A stretch of DNA of 64,000 nt from Aureobasidium sp. EXF-3400 (Eukaryota > Ascomycota > Dothideomycetes > Dothideales > Saccotheciaceae): contig SWBL01000159.1 of NCBI GenBank assembly GCA_024195585.1, positions 45,607 through 109,606 on the forward strand, given 5' to 3'. Every line of letters begins with the position of its first letter. The stretch's first letter is position 1. Below, in pieces: positions 1 to 9,476 of the stretch. Below the pieces are notes generated by a model. It was not told the origin of the DNA. It worked only from the letters and a program-made list of their open reading frames with translations, and did no database searches. Position numbers and translations under genes: made by a program.

Positions 1-1
1 C

Positions 2-376
2 TACGACTCCTCCATCTACACTTCGTACAAGGCACCCGGTCCTGCCGTGATCAGCTGTGGCGCTGGCAATGCCGCACCAGCAACTTCCGCCGCTGCTGCA
101 TCGTCCAAGCCTGCCACTTCTGCTGTTTCGTCCAAGGTCCCTGTTAGCACTTCTGCTGCTGCTGCTGTTACTTCCAAGCCTGCTACCACTTTGTCTACTA
201 TGGTCAAGACTTCTGAGGCTGCAGCTCCTGCTACTTCTGCTGCTTCTTCGGGCTCGAGCAGTGGTACTGCTGCCCACTGGGGTCAGTGTGGTGGTCAGGG
301 TTGGACTGGCCCTACAACCTGCATTTCGGGCACTACTTGCAAGGTCCAGAATGATTGGTACTCGCAGTGCCTGTAA
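2..376 (+). CDS. C-terminal part of secreted cellulose-active enzyme with CBM1 (probable AA9 LPMO), 5' truncated
   Basis: The gene enters from the left edge and is open in one frame to the TAA at 374-376. It encodes a segment ending [11 protein letters not shown], which resembles the end of AA9 (GH61) lytic polysaccharide monooxygenase domains. A linker of about 60 residues rich in Ala, Ser and Thr follows, and then a fungal type 1 cellulose-binding module of about 34 residues ([16 protein letters not shown]...WYSQCL) with the expected four cysteines and aromatic W/Y residues. CBM1 binds crystalline cellulose outside the cell, so the protein is secreted. The catalytic domain lies outside the window, so the AA9 call rests on a short tail plus the CBM1-linker layout; another CBM1 enzyme is possible. 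No intron is needed in the visible part. Confidence 0.85.
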   Translation, partial: YDSSIYTSYKAPGPAVISCGAGNAAPATSAAAASSKPATSAVSSKVPVSTSAAAAVTSKPATTLSTMVKTSEAAAPATSAASSGSSSGTAAHWGQCGGQGWTGPTTCISGTTCKVQNDWYSQCL

Positions 377-806
377 GCTTCGGGCTGATGGGGGTAAAAA
401 TGAGGTGTGTAGGGGGTTTGTTGATTGGTGTTTTTGAGTTGCAGTGGTACTTCGCTTCATATATGATCTTTTTTTCGATTCTACGCAATAGACTCCATTT
501 CAAATGCACCTTTGGTGATGCTTGTACAATCTGTCTTTTATTGCTGTTGGACGTTTCCAGATGACTGTGTTGGAAGCTTTGTGTGTCTATGAAAATGCTG
601 TCGACTTACCATCATCTTCCGACGAACGGATGTCCAATGCCACCACCATCAAGGTTTGCGGCTATCGACCATTGTCAGCGGTATCTACCCGAGCTCGATC
701 AACTATATGACCGCCACGTAAAACAACTATTGCTCCACCAAGCAAAACAATAGCCCGCGCCGTCGAATGCATGCATATACCAGACAGACACCACACGGGC
801 AAAAAG
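377..806. other. intergenic, nothing recognised
   Basis: This holds the 3' flank of the CBM1 gene and then non-coding sequence up to the tRNA-like gene. Open frames here are short and lack coding character. Confidence 0.5.
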
Positions 807-903
807 TGGAGTAGCTGGGAATCGAACTCAGAACCTTCTCCAACTCAGAACCGCTCAAGAAGAGCAATGCTAAGAAGATGTCATACCACTAGACCACAAC
901 CCC
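807..903 (-). tRNA. intron-bearing tRNA-like gene, anticodon reads AGC by standard folding (slightly degenerate)
   Basis: On the minus strand the sequence folds as a cloverleaf: acceptor GGGGTTG pairs with CTACTCC (one T-T mismatch), the D arm reads TGGTCTAGTGGTATGA, the anticodon stem TCTTC pairs with GGAGA, and a T arm contains TTCGATT. An insert of about 25 nt interrupts the anticodon loop just 3' of position 37, the canonical tRNA intron site. The T stem has one A-C mismatch. A run of five T follows the 3' end, as expected for Pol III termination. The loop reads TTAGCA, giving AGC (Ala) formally, but the body resembles tRNA-Pro/Glu-type D arms, so isotype is uncertain. It may be a functional gene or a recent pseudogene. 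Confidence 0.5.
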
Positions 904-1543
904 ATTTGTTGAAGCCTGGGCAAGGCTGGCGTGTATACAACGATGAAAATTTGAGGTCTGCTCATCTCCGAAGATCAGCCGGTTGTAACGGGCCAACTGA
1001 AATTTGCATTGCACAAAGGAACATAGCACCTTGTTGATGTGCAGAAGACTGCTGAACTTGTGCATTTGAACGCTTTGTGCTGGATGCTGGAGCAATATGC
1101 TGGAGGGAGTTGGATGGTCAGAAATCGCTTGAGTTGGTGGGGCATGTCAGAGAATGCTTCAGCCAGTGATAACGAAATGCTTGCAACTTACAATTGCGTC
1201 TTTGATCGATAACACAAACAACCCGAGTTACTTACCTCTCATTTGACCGCTGTACTTGAATCAAATCGTGTCGATGTCTAGCCCGTATGAGACTGAAATC
1301 TGCTTCGAAGTTGTAAAGTCGAACCGTGTAGCGTTGATCGATTCAAGTGAATGTGAGCAACAGAGAGCCTATACCTACCTTTCAAGAATCGTGTATATGC
1401 AGTTCGACCACAGGCAAGCTTTCGTCTCGAACATGTCGACGAAAGCCCCCTCCAGTCACTCTTTCCTGCTCCATTTCATTCTCCACAGATTCTTAAACTT
1501 ACCGAGCGGCCGCTTTTTCATCAACATCAGTTCTTCTGATCAA
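904..1543. other. intergenic, nothing recognised
   Basis: Spacer between two tRNA genes on opposite strands. The open frames are short and do not look coding. Confidence 0.5.
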
Positions 1544-1654
1544 GGTCTCGTGGTCTAGCGGTATGATACTCGCTTAGGGAGATTTGCATCAGCAACATCT
1601 TGAAAACTCTAAGCCAATTGCGAGTGGTCCCGGGTTCGATTCCCGGCGAGACCC
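1544..1654 (+). tRNA. tRNA-Pro(AGG) with intron
   Basis: Acceptor GGTCTCG pairs perfectly with CGAGACC. The D arm is TGGTCTAGCGGTATGA, the anticodon stem CTCGC pairs with GCGAG, and the T arm is CCGGG-TTCGATT-CCCGG. The anticodon loop begins TTAGGG, giving anticodon AGG (proline), and is interrupted directly after position 37 by an intron of roughly 38 nt. The A box and B box are intact, and T-rich sequence follows the 3' end. Discriminator base is C. No CCA is encoded, as expected in eukaryotes. Confidence 0.93.
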
Positions 1655-2391
1655 TTCTTTTGCTTTTGATACGGGAAGGATGGTGAGAAAGGTGGTGGTG
1701 GGTTTGATAGATTTTGCTCTTTTGTGAATGGACTGGGAGTGTAGAGATGGAAAGTTATGGGTGGCGATAACAGCCAGGGGATTGTCTGTTTATCTTTCTT
1801 TTTGTTAGCACCTACTCTTTTGCTATTATTGTGCTGTTGATTTGGTTTCGCGTTGTGTGTCGAGACGGCGAAGCTTCGGCGGTAAAAGTGAAATCTCGGG
1901 TGGATAGAGGCCGAAAGCTGGGGAGGGCGTCGGTGGAGAGTCGACCGAGTGTACGCGGTGACAACAGACGAAAGACGAAACAGTGGACGAGGGTGGTGAC
2001 AATAGCAGGCGAGAGAGTGGTGTACTGATTTGCGGTGGGACTGATATTAGAGCAAGGCAGGAGACGAGGTGGGAGAGGTCGGGTAGCTGCTTCCTTTTGA
2101 TCAAACCATGCAGATTGCGTCATGAACATTCCGGTTCGACCTTCTCCACAACCATCTTTCAACGACATCTGCTACATTTCTTCGTCGGAAAGACATATCT
2201 TCCACCTTGAGGCTTTCGCGGTGACAGAATCCGACCCATCCTTCCTCCAAAAGAATCCGCCATTCTCTATAACTTGATATACAATACAATATAAAGAAGA
2301 ACATGTGCAAAGAACAATATTGAAAAGAGGTAGGAGAACAAGACTTGGCAGGTACATGATAGATGCCTATCAGAGAGGCATAGTTGATTCG
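1655..2391. other. intergenic, nothing recognised
   Basis: About 740 bp without a convincing gene. Overlapping short frames exist on both strands around 1812-2357, but none shows a conserved or compositionally coherent protein. Confidence 0.4.
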
Positions 2392-2530
2392 AGATCTGGC
2401 ATTCTAGATCTCTGTAAAAAGTAACATATCCAAGTGAGTTTCGATTCGCAGCTCTAAGTCAAGATCTAACTTTTTAGATCTGCTTCGCTGCTTGCTCGGT
2501 GCTAGTATTCAGATCTAGCATTCGAGATCT
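2392..2530. repeat. three AGATCT-N8-AGATCT paired palindromes
   Basis: The palindrome AGATCT occurs six times, starting at 2392, 2406, 2462, 2476, 2511 and 2525. The copies form three pairs, each with exactly 14 bp from start to start. The 8-bp spacers are ggcattct, aacttttt and agcattcg, and the first and third are clearly related. The pairs are 70 and 49 bp apart. The element lies just past the 3' end of the BTB-like gene that ends at 2620. It could be a decayed tandem repeat or a cluster of dyad binding sites; sequence alone does not decide. Confidence 0.7.
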
Positions 2531-2619
2531 GGTCTGCGGCTTGTTTCATGTCCAAGATTGTTTGCGTCTGCTCGTATTTGTCAGTGGAGGCAATGCTCTT
2601 TCTTCTTCCACCAACTGGC

Positions 2620-3630
2620 TCAGTATTCAGGCTCTTCGTCTGCGCATTCGCGGAACTCGCTTGTGTCGATGTCGTACATGCGTGTTGAGTAGGGTGTAGG
2701 TACACTGCGACGTCGAAGAGGAATGAATGGGATAGATCGCTCGTCTTCTTGATCAGATGCTCCATATTCTGATGTTTCGTCTTCTCGATTGGATTCCTCG
2801 TCCTCCGCATTGTAGCCGACTTCGTCTGTGGCGCTGTTGGTGTCGTTGAAGGTCATCTCTGTGTCTCCATCTGAGTTCATCTCGATGAATGTCTCCTCTC
2901 CTGACGAATCTGTCACTTTTTTGACGATTCTTATGGTCTGATCGTCCTGCTCTGGATCCTCAACCCCTGGACCCAGCAACCACACCCGTCTTTCACGCTC
3001 GTGCTGGATATTGAGGGCAAACTCGTAAACCCTTGGAGCAAGATTGCCAAGGCAATACCAAACAGCCTCAAGCTCAACAGGCTCAAGAGGTCTTTCTCTG
3101 ATGACCTGTCTGATATGCCCATGCAAAGGCCCGATACACTCCTCGACCTGCAAGAACACCACCACCTGATACACTTCCACCGCCATGATAAAATCTCCCG
3201 GCAAATCAAGGAAGATTCTCTTGCCATTTTTTGCCTTGTTGATAGCGCACAGCACATATCTGAGAGCGTTTGGTTGCATCCAGTGGTTCAAAGGATGGAG
3301 ATGAAGTTCTTTGTATCGTTTTGCAGGACTGCGGTAGTGCCATGGTGGGTTGTAGAAAGAAAGCAACCAGCGGAAATATGTAGAATGGCGTTCGAGGGCT
3401 TCAGGATCCATATCGAGGAAAATTTCTGATTCGCAGCAGTTGTAAATGCACCATTGGTAGATGTTGTAGGTGTACTTCATGGTGAAGGGTTGGCTTGGCT
3501 GCTTGGGATAGTGTTTGAGAGGACGGGGAGGGTTGTTTGCTGGGTGGTTGATTGGGGAGGAAGGGATACGAGGCTTCGAAGGCCGCTTTGTAGTCCCCTT
3601 TGGGCGCGCGAACGAGCTTGTGCCTGTCAT
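2620..3630 (-). CDS. BTB/POZ-like hypothetical protein with acidic tail
   Basis: A single exon of 336 residues. The first 50 residues are basic and Pro-rich. A conserved-looking region follows (residues about 51-230, from MKYTYNIYQW). It has the pattern of fungal BTB-like proteins, with a strand such as SEIFLDMDPEALERHSTYFRWLL, in which a 'peeling' domain residue set precedes helices. The last 100 residues are acidic and disordered (many D, E and S). BTB proteins usually act as dimerisation or cullin-3 adaptor modules, but this divergent form has no assigned role. An internal start at 3480 would remove the basic leader. The BTB assignment is by overall pattern, not by a signature motif. Confidence 0.6.
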   Translation of the reverse strand: MTGTSSFARPKGTTKRPSKPRIPSSPINHPANNPPRPLKHYPKQPSQPFTMKYTYNIYQWCIYNCCESEIFLDMDPEALERHSTYFRWLLSFYNPPWHYRSPAKRYKELHLHPLNHWMQPNALRYVLCAINKAKNGKRIFLDLPGDFIMAVEVYQVVVFLQVEECIGPLHGHIRQVIRERPLEPVELEAVWYCLGNLAPRVYEFALNIQHERERRVWLLGPGVEDPEQDDQTIRIVKKVTDSSGEETFIEMNSDGDTEMTFNDTNSATDEVGYNAEDEESNREDETSEYGASDQEDERSIPFIPLRRRSVPTPYSTRMYDIDTSEFRECADEEPEY

Positions 3631-4633
3631 GCGCGTTGCATGTGCTCAGATCTTCTTGACTGGGTGTGATTAAGGAAGTTGAGCATGATAGAAATGGTCT
3701 TGTCAAAGGGTGATGGGGCAATGTAGTAGCAGGCTTGCACGTGTTATCAGGCTCCAGTAGAAATCGGTGAATGTCTTCCAGATACTGATAATGGTCTTTC
3801 CAAAGAGGTGACGGGTCAATATAGTGGAGTCTCTGTGTCTGCACGTACTATCAGGCGCCAAAGAGACTCGATGAATGTCTTTCAGATGCTGACAATGGAT
3901 CCAGATGAGTTTGCAGTATTCAGATTGTATCTGCACGTGCTTCAAAATAGCAGGTCGTGTGAGACTCAAAAGTGTCTTTCCGTCAGACTGTCAATGATAG
4001 CAAGCCGATGTGATGGTCAATCTGTTGTGATCTCATGAGCAATTCATGGACTCGAGCACTATCTGTCAAGCTTTCAATGAGGAAGAGAATTTATGCCGAA
4101 ACTTTTGTGCATTTCAATAGGGTCGCCTGGAGAGACCTCGATGTCAGAGAAGCGGTCCGGATGTTTCTCTTACGCCTGTGGCCAGTGATCTCGAGTATGT
4201 CTATAACACAGGAGAATCCGTTCTTGCATTTTGATGCAGCAGCTTTGATCGTGCTTTCGTAGAAGAGACACTTTGTGTAGGTAGGGCAACATGCTTCCAG
4301 TGGAAACGTCGCTCAAAGAAGAACTTATCGTGCATTTCGATGCTTGCAGTTCGAGCTTGCAGGTACAGAGGAGATGAGATTTAGTTCAAAGATCCAACCA
4401 TATTGATATCTCTCCACCAACTCGATAGTCTTGTTCCAATTAATGATGATGCAGCAGGGGAATTTCCCGGATAGAGAGGGTTGACTTCGAGAGAGAGATC
4501 TAGCCTATCTTGTTCATCGACCCGGTGACCTGAATGTTCCGTTGCGTGAGAAATCTCCGTGCATTTGAACTTGCTTCTTTACAACAACTGATTCACTGTT
4601 CCACTCGCAGGAAGCCATCTACTAGATAACATC
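3631..4633. repeat. intergenic with diverged tandem repeat of about 90-105 bp
   Basis: No gene is supported here. Between about 3731 and 3960 a block recurs two to three times in diverged form. Recognisable anchors are gcacgtgttatcaggc (about 3736), gcacgtactatcaggc (about 3841) and gcacgtgcttc (about 3932). The first two are each followed by gtgaatgtcttccagatact or its close variant. The rest of the interval, to 4633, shows nothing further. Confidence 0.5.
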
Positions 4634-5432
4634 ATGGCGGACCGCAACAAGATCCCGAGACCCAAGACTCCTGAAGACCAGCATTTCGGCGAGTCCAACG
4701 ACAAAGAAACCAAGCCTGCTGATGGCGAGCACGTCAAAGACCAAGCTAACGACCACCATTCTACTACCACCACCACTCGGCCTGTCCATCTGCCCCTGCG
4801 CACCACCACAACCAAGCTCGTAGCACCAAGTCTGCTGTCGCCCTTCAGTCCTAGCAATGCTGAATTGGTTGGCCATAATCATGTGACATCCCAAATGCCA
4901 GCTGCGCCTATCGCTCGCGGACCTGAGTTTGAACACAGAGCTGCAAGGGCAATGGAAAGAACGATGCATCTGGCACAGATTGTGAGGATGAGTACGACGG
5001 CTGTTGCTGATGGAGAGAAGGAGAGTGATGAAGCGACTGTTGTTGTGGAAGGCAAGGCAGAAGAGGGAGATGGTACTAGGGAGGGACAAACAGGTAAAGA
5101 CAAAGAAGAAAGAGAGAAGAAGAGAAAAGGGATCAAAAGCGAGGATGTTACCGAGCGTGTGAGTGCCTTTCACGCCGCCTGTCGTGTTGTTTCCTTTATA
5201 TACCTTACTGACGCCACTCCAGCATAAGAGTATGATGTTCAAGTGCGGACTTGAGACTCTTGATGAAGAGTATTCGGAAGATAGCAATGACATTGTGGAT
5301 GCGTGGATGGATAGACACTTCCAGCTCGGCAACGATGCTGTCGCTGCGACTGCCACTGGACCTGGAAAACATTCGACCCTGGGCTGCCTTAGCGATCCCG
5401 GCTGCTTCACGACCCCCCCGTCAAACTGTTAA
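4634..5432 (+). CDS. hypothetical hydrophilic protein, two exons
   Basis: Exons 4634-5158 and 5223-5432 are joined across a 64-nt intron (GTGAGT donor, CTGAC branch, CCAG acceptor), giving 244 residues. The first exon is disordered: Thr-rich (TTTTTRPVHLPLRTTTTK), then Glu/Lys-rich with a basic stretch EEREKKRKGIK. The second exon starts HKSMMFKCGLETLDEEYSEDSND. Without splicing the protein would run into intron-like sequence and stop at 5230. A run of seven C at about 5415-5421 precedes the stop. A one-base change there would open the adjacent frame to 5541, so the true C-terminus is uncertain. No family recognised. Confidence 0.6.
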
Positions 5433-6178
5433 TACCCCTATCTCGCCGTTTACTGTTGTACCGGTTACGATTCGTCGTGTTCGTGGCATTGACGCCCTTC
5501 ACGCTGCTTCAGGAGAAATCGGAGGTATTAAGCTCGTTTAGGACGACCACGAACTTGATCGAGAACACAACGCAGACCCAGGAGATGATGAGTCAATTGA
5601 TTGCGAAAAGGAGAACGAACAAATGATGGACAAAGACGAGATAGATTAGGAGAAGGAAAGGGGTCTTGGATAAAGGATGATGACGAACTGAACGCAGCAT
5701 TGGAACTTGGGTAGAGACGGTTGCCTAGTTCTGACGACATGACAAGGACGAAAGAATGCCATCAAAATGTATGAGAGGTCTCGCATTGATCATGCTGTCT
5801 ATTGAAGCCAATGTCTTGCCAGCGCAAGACATGTGTGAGTGGTGGTATGCAGCGTCGAGACGAGGTCGAGCTCAATGTCGCAACACCAAGCCTAGGTATA
5901 TGATCGAGACACATGGAAGAGGAAGATGATGTTCAAGAGGATCCAAGACGGGCGGGTAGGGCTGGTGATAGGTGTCGGGGTGGATGCAGGGCGGGCTGGG
6001 GGGCTACGTCAACCCGGGTCCGTGCATTGACAACACAATTGGCGGGTTTGATTGTGGCAGTTGCAGCTTCCCAATCCAACTCTAGAAACAACTTAGTTGC
6101 AACATCGACACATACATTGGAAGACGACAAGACTGGGAAGGTGCGACCAAAGCAATTCACACCCCTGAAGAGTCTCAA
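5433..6178. other. intergenic, nothing recognised
   Basis: About 750 bp. It holds the 3' flank of the previous gene and the promoter side of the 602-residue gene. No gene-like frame or clear signal. Confidence 0.5.
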
Positions 6179-7987
6179 ATGGTAGCGACGCGACGAGCGC
6201 AGGCAAGCGCGACACCTCCGACAACGCCGTCAGCAGAACGACACTTGGATATCCAATCTGCCCCTGCCAGCACCAACAAGATGAGCAAGGAGCTGCGTCG
6301 TTTGACCATCGACGCGAATCCCAGTCTTGGAGGAGCCGCCGCTTCGTCGTCATCATCAGCGTCGGCCAAAAGAGGCACGCGGCGCAGCGGAATGCGACAG
6401 GAACTGCTGCCAGACGAAACTCAATCTCTACCCGATCAAGCACCACTGCACTTGCTGTCTGATGGTGGAGTTTTGCTCACCCCGTCACCCTCCGACTCGC
6501 CAAACTCTCCACATGCTGCTGCTGCGACTGAACGAGTCCCTTCTCCTCCGGCCGTGACACAACCGCAGACGAGCGATCCACAACCCTCGACAGAATCGCC
6601 TGCTCTCACTGCAAAATCTGCTGGCAAACGCAAAATCACTCAGTACTTTACCGCCGTCCCACAACCACCAAAGAACAACAAACGTCGCAAGCTTGACCAC
6701 GACCATCTCGATCCACCTGCTCTGCAAAACACCCTGAGCGCGCCCGAGCCACCTGTGCCCGCACCTGCTACGTTGCCAACAGCTGCCAGTGCTCCTGAGC
6801 TCAATTCAGACGCCGTCCAAGAGTCGGAACAAACCCCATCAAATCATGTCGACGATCCAGTAGTGCACAATGTCATACAAGCGGTACACGTGCCGCAACA
6901 AGACAAGGAACCCGACAAGCCCCATGATACAGATCAAGAGCTGCTTTATGTCACGGCAGAAGAAGGTCACGACCAACAAGATGCAAAGAAAAAGGAAGAC
7001 GAAGAGAAAAAGGCCCTCAAGCGGGAGCGAGAGTTGAAACGTCTGCAAATTGATGCAAAACCCGCTCTAATCGACAAACGCTCAAGGAGACAAACGACTG
7101 TCCCACCAGCACCACCAAACGATCAAGACTCGAGACCTGCAAAACGTCAACGTCTCAGTTTGCCTGCACCTGCTGTTGCTGGTCCCTCGAGCGCAGCTGC
7201 TGATTCGACACAAGAATCTGCAAAGGTGGTTGAAGAAGTCGTTGACGAAGTTCCAGATGTCAATGCTATCGCACAGGCCTTGGCTGTACCACCAGAACCA
7301 AACCCTCCAGTCTTCCCAGCAGGCACTGATCCAAAATTACTTGCATCAGGCGAAGTCAATGACGCATGGTTGACAAAGTGGCTTGGCTACGTTGCCCATA
7401 TTACTGGCGACGAAGACACGTCCAAAATTTTAACCGAAGAAGACGCCAAAGAACTTATCAAACCAGATCGCAGTGACGAGACTCAACAAGATCGACAAAA
7501 GCGAATCAGCAATGAACTGGACATGGTCGCTGGATGGAATGTCGTTGAACAACAACAGGAAGCCGTTCAATCCAGTCCTGAACCAGAGCCTGCTCCCGTC
7601 AAACCTCCAGCAAAGAAGAAGAAGCAGAGGTTCAACCCTAAACCAAAAGGTCAACCGTACATCCCAAAAGCAAAGAGAAAGGCTCAAGAGCTTGCGGCAA
7701 AGAAGTTGGCCAAAAAGAAGGCCGAAGCAGAGGCCGCTGAAGCCAAAGTCGCTCAAGAAGCTCAGGACGCTCAAGCAGCGACACCAAATGAAGCAACAGC
7801 AGTAATGGAGATGGAAGCTGCACCTGAGCCAATCCCTGAACAACCAGCTGCGGTGCAAGATACAGAGGATCCAACAGACTGGTTAACCGATCTGATGAAT
7901 GCTACAGAGCCAATTGTGCCTGAAGAAGAACAAGGAAAGAAAACGAAGAAAAGTGCCAAAGGAAAAGGCAAGGCTAAAGTGGTTTGA
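6179..7987 (+). CDS. large disordered, probably nuclear protein with duplicated LxRLxIDAxPxL motif
   Basis: Single exon, 602 residues, dominated by Pro, Ala, Gln, Glu and Lys. A motif appears twice: ELRRLTIDANPSLGG near residue 38 and ELKRLQIDAKPALID near residue 285, each followed by basic residues (KRGTRRSG, KRSRRQT). Near residue 150, GKRKITQYFTAV resembles a degenerate PCNA-interacting (PIP) box lacking the leading Gln. Several basic clusters (KNNKRRKLD, KKKKQRFNPKPK, KRKAQELAAKKLAKKK) look like nuclear or nucleolar signals. The C-terminus is KKTKKSAKGKGKAKVV. A short ordered segment may exist around residues 400-450 (DAWLTKWLGYVAHITGDEDT). Family not recognised; a chromatin or nucleolar role is inference only. 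Confidence 0.7.
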   Translation: MVATRRAQASATPPTTPSAERHLDIQSAPASTNKMSKELRRLTIDANPSLGGAAASSSSSASAKRGTRRSGMRQELLPDETQSLPDQAPLHLLSDGGVLLTPSPSDSPNSPHAAAATERVPSPPAVTQPQTSDPQPSTESPALTAKSAGKRKITQYFTAVPQPPKNNKRRKLDHDHLDPPALQNTLSAPEPPVPAPATLPTAASAPELNSDAVQESEQTPSNHVDDPVVHNVIQAVHVPQQDKEPDKPHDTDQELLYVTAEEGHDQQDAKKKEDEEKKALKRERELKRLQIDAKPALIDKRSRRQTTVPPAPPNDQDSRPAKRQRLSLPAPAVAGPSSAAADSTQESAKVVEEVVDEVPDVNAIAQALAVPPEPNPPVFPAGTDPKLLASGEVNDAWLTKWLGYVAHITGDEDTSKILTEEDAKELIKPDRSDETQQDRQKRISNELDMVAGWNVVEQQQEAVQSSPEPEPAPVKPPAKKKKQRFNPKPKGQPYIPKAKRKAQELAAKKLAKKKAEAEAAEAKVAQEAQDAQAATPNEATAVMEMEAAPEPIPEQPAAVQDTEDPTDWLTDLMNATEPIVPEEEQGKKTKKSAKGKGKAKVV

Positions 7988-8519
7988 GAAGGGCGGACGA
8001 AAAGGAAGTGGTTTGTTTGATAGCATTGTTTACGAGCATTGGAGCGTGGGGTTTTAGCAGCGGCGTTCCCTGGGTAGCATCGACGTCTGGCATTTCTAGC
8101 ATTTAGATACCTGGATATCCTTACTGCTATCATTTATTATCAAATCAACGCTGTTGATTGTGCATTATCGATGAGAAGTCTTCTAGATCGGACGTGGTCG
8201 CGAGTAAGACTCGGAGGTTAAGCATGTATCTATGTTCACCTCTCCTTGTGATGTTGGTCAAGGATAGCACACTGCTAGTCATGGTTCGTATCCAGCAATG
8301 TAGTCCCGAAGACAAGGATAATCAACCAAAAGCGGCCAAAAGATGTTTCCCGAGGGACAGATATCTTGACTCTTATCCATCCAGGTCTCCCCACATTCGT
8401 CGCAACTGCCCATTTGATCATCGCAACTTCCTTTCCCAAACTCGTCTTGTGCCTTTGTTTTTCCAATCTATCGACTTTTCTTCTCATCGCTCGATCAGCA
8501 GAAGAAAGCAATCGCAACC
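7988..8519. other. intergenic, nothing recognised
   Basis: Spacer between two codirectional genes. The sequence just before 8520 is pyrimidine-rich (ttttccaatctatcgacttttcttctc written in part), typical of a fungal 5' leader. Confidence 0.4.
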
Positions 8520-9476
8520 ATGGACTTTGACGATCAACTCATCGCAAAACTCCACGCGCCCGAAAGATCCCACACACCCACACCGTCCCCACAACCAGCC
8601 ACAGAGACAACAACAACAACACCCGATCCCTCCACCTTACCTTCCTACCCGCGTCCCACCGCAACCTCCAAAGACGGCGAAAGCTACTACATCAAACCCA
8701 TTCCCAGCGGCCTGCGCGGCGCAACACTAGCAGACCTAATGTCACTCTGCCACACCCATACCCTGCACAACGGCTTCGACGTAGTAAAAAAAGCAGGTGT
8801 GAAACCTACAACCCAAAAAGGCGGCAGGAAGACTATCATCCCCGGTGCTGTGTACTACAAATGGCACATCACCTGCGTACTGGGCGGAAAACCTAAAAAC
8901 ACGAGGCATTTGACTGAAGAGCAGAGAAGACGCGACAAAGCAAGTCTGAAGATGGGTTGTCCGAGCAGGGTGTGGGCGTGGGCGGTGGATAGAGAAAACC
9001 CCGAGGGAGCGTGGGAGATTAGGTGGGGAGATACGGATCCGGCATTACACAACCATCCTCCAGTGGATGTACGCACACTACCAAATCATCGGCGCAGAGC
9101 CAGAGAGGCAGAAGGAGTGCAAGACGCCATACGCTCAATCGCGGAAAAGGGATTGGGAAGGAAGGAAGGACTTCAGAAGTTGAGAGAGTTATTTCCTGAG
9201 GGCTTGTTTAGTGAAAAGGATGTTGCGAATGAGTTGCAGAAGTACAAGGGGTTGAGGAAACAGCAGAGAGCGGGTGGAGGACAGGAAGAGGTTGATGGGG
9301 CAGAGCAAGAAGAGATGGAGGGTGTGGTTGAAGAAGAGGTGGAAGGGCAGTTGCAGGAAGAATTGCAGGGTCACACGAGGGAACAGCAGCAGCATTTTCA
9401 GCAGAGTGTGCAACGCCAACAACCACAGCAGCAGCATCAGAATATGTTTGCTGCAGGTGTTCCTGCTTGTTGGTAG
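8520..9476 (+). CDS. FAR1/MULE-type DNA-binding domain protein (WRKY-GCM1 fold)
   Basis: Single exon, 318 residues, starting MDFDDQLIAKLH. After a Pro/Thr-rich leader, residues about 60-190 hold a FAR1-like zinc domain: HITCVLGGKP, then MGCPSRVWAWAVD, then W-x-n-ALHNHPPVD. The spaced Cys and His-x-His residues are typical of FAR1 and Mutator-like element N-terminal domains. The remainder is helical and then very Glu/Gln-rich, ending in poly-Gln-like sequence. No transposase catalytic core follows. It therefore looks like a free-standing, possibly domesticated DNA-binding protein and not an active element. Fungi carry many such short FAR1-like proteins. Target unknown. Confidence 0.75.
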   Translation: MDFDDQLIAKLHAPERSHTPTPSPQPATETTTTTPDPSTLPSYPRPTATSKDGESYYIKPIPSGLRGATLADLMSLCHTHTLHNGFDVVKKAGVKPTTQKGGRKTIIPGAVYYKWHITCVLGGKPKNTRHLTEEQRRRDKASLKMGCPSRVWAWAVDRENPEGAWEIRWGDTDPALHNHPPVDVRTLPNHRRRAREAEGVQDAIRSIAEKGLGRKEGLQKLRELFPEGLFSEKDVANELQKYKGLRKQQRAGGGQEEVDGAEQEEMEGVVEEEVEGQLQEELQGHTREQQQHFQQSVQRQQPQQQHQNMFAAGVPACW

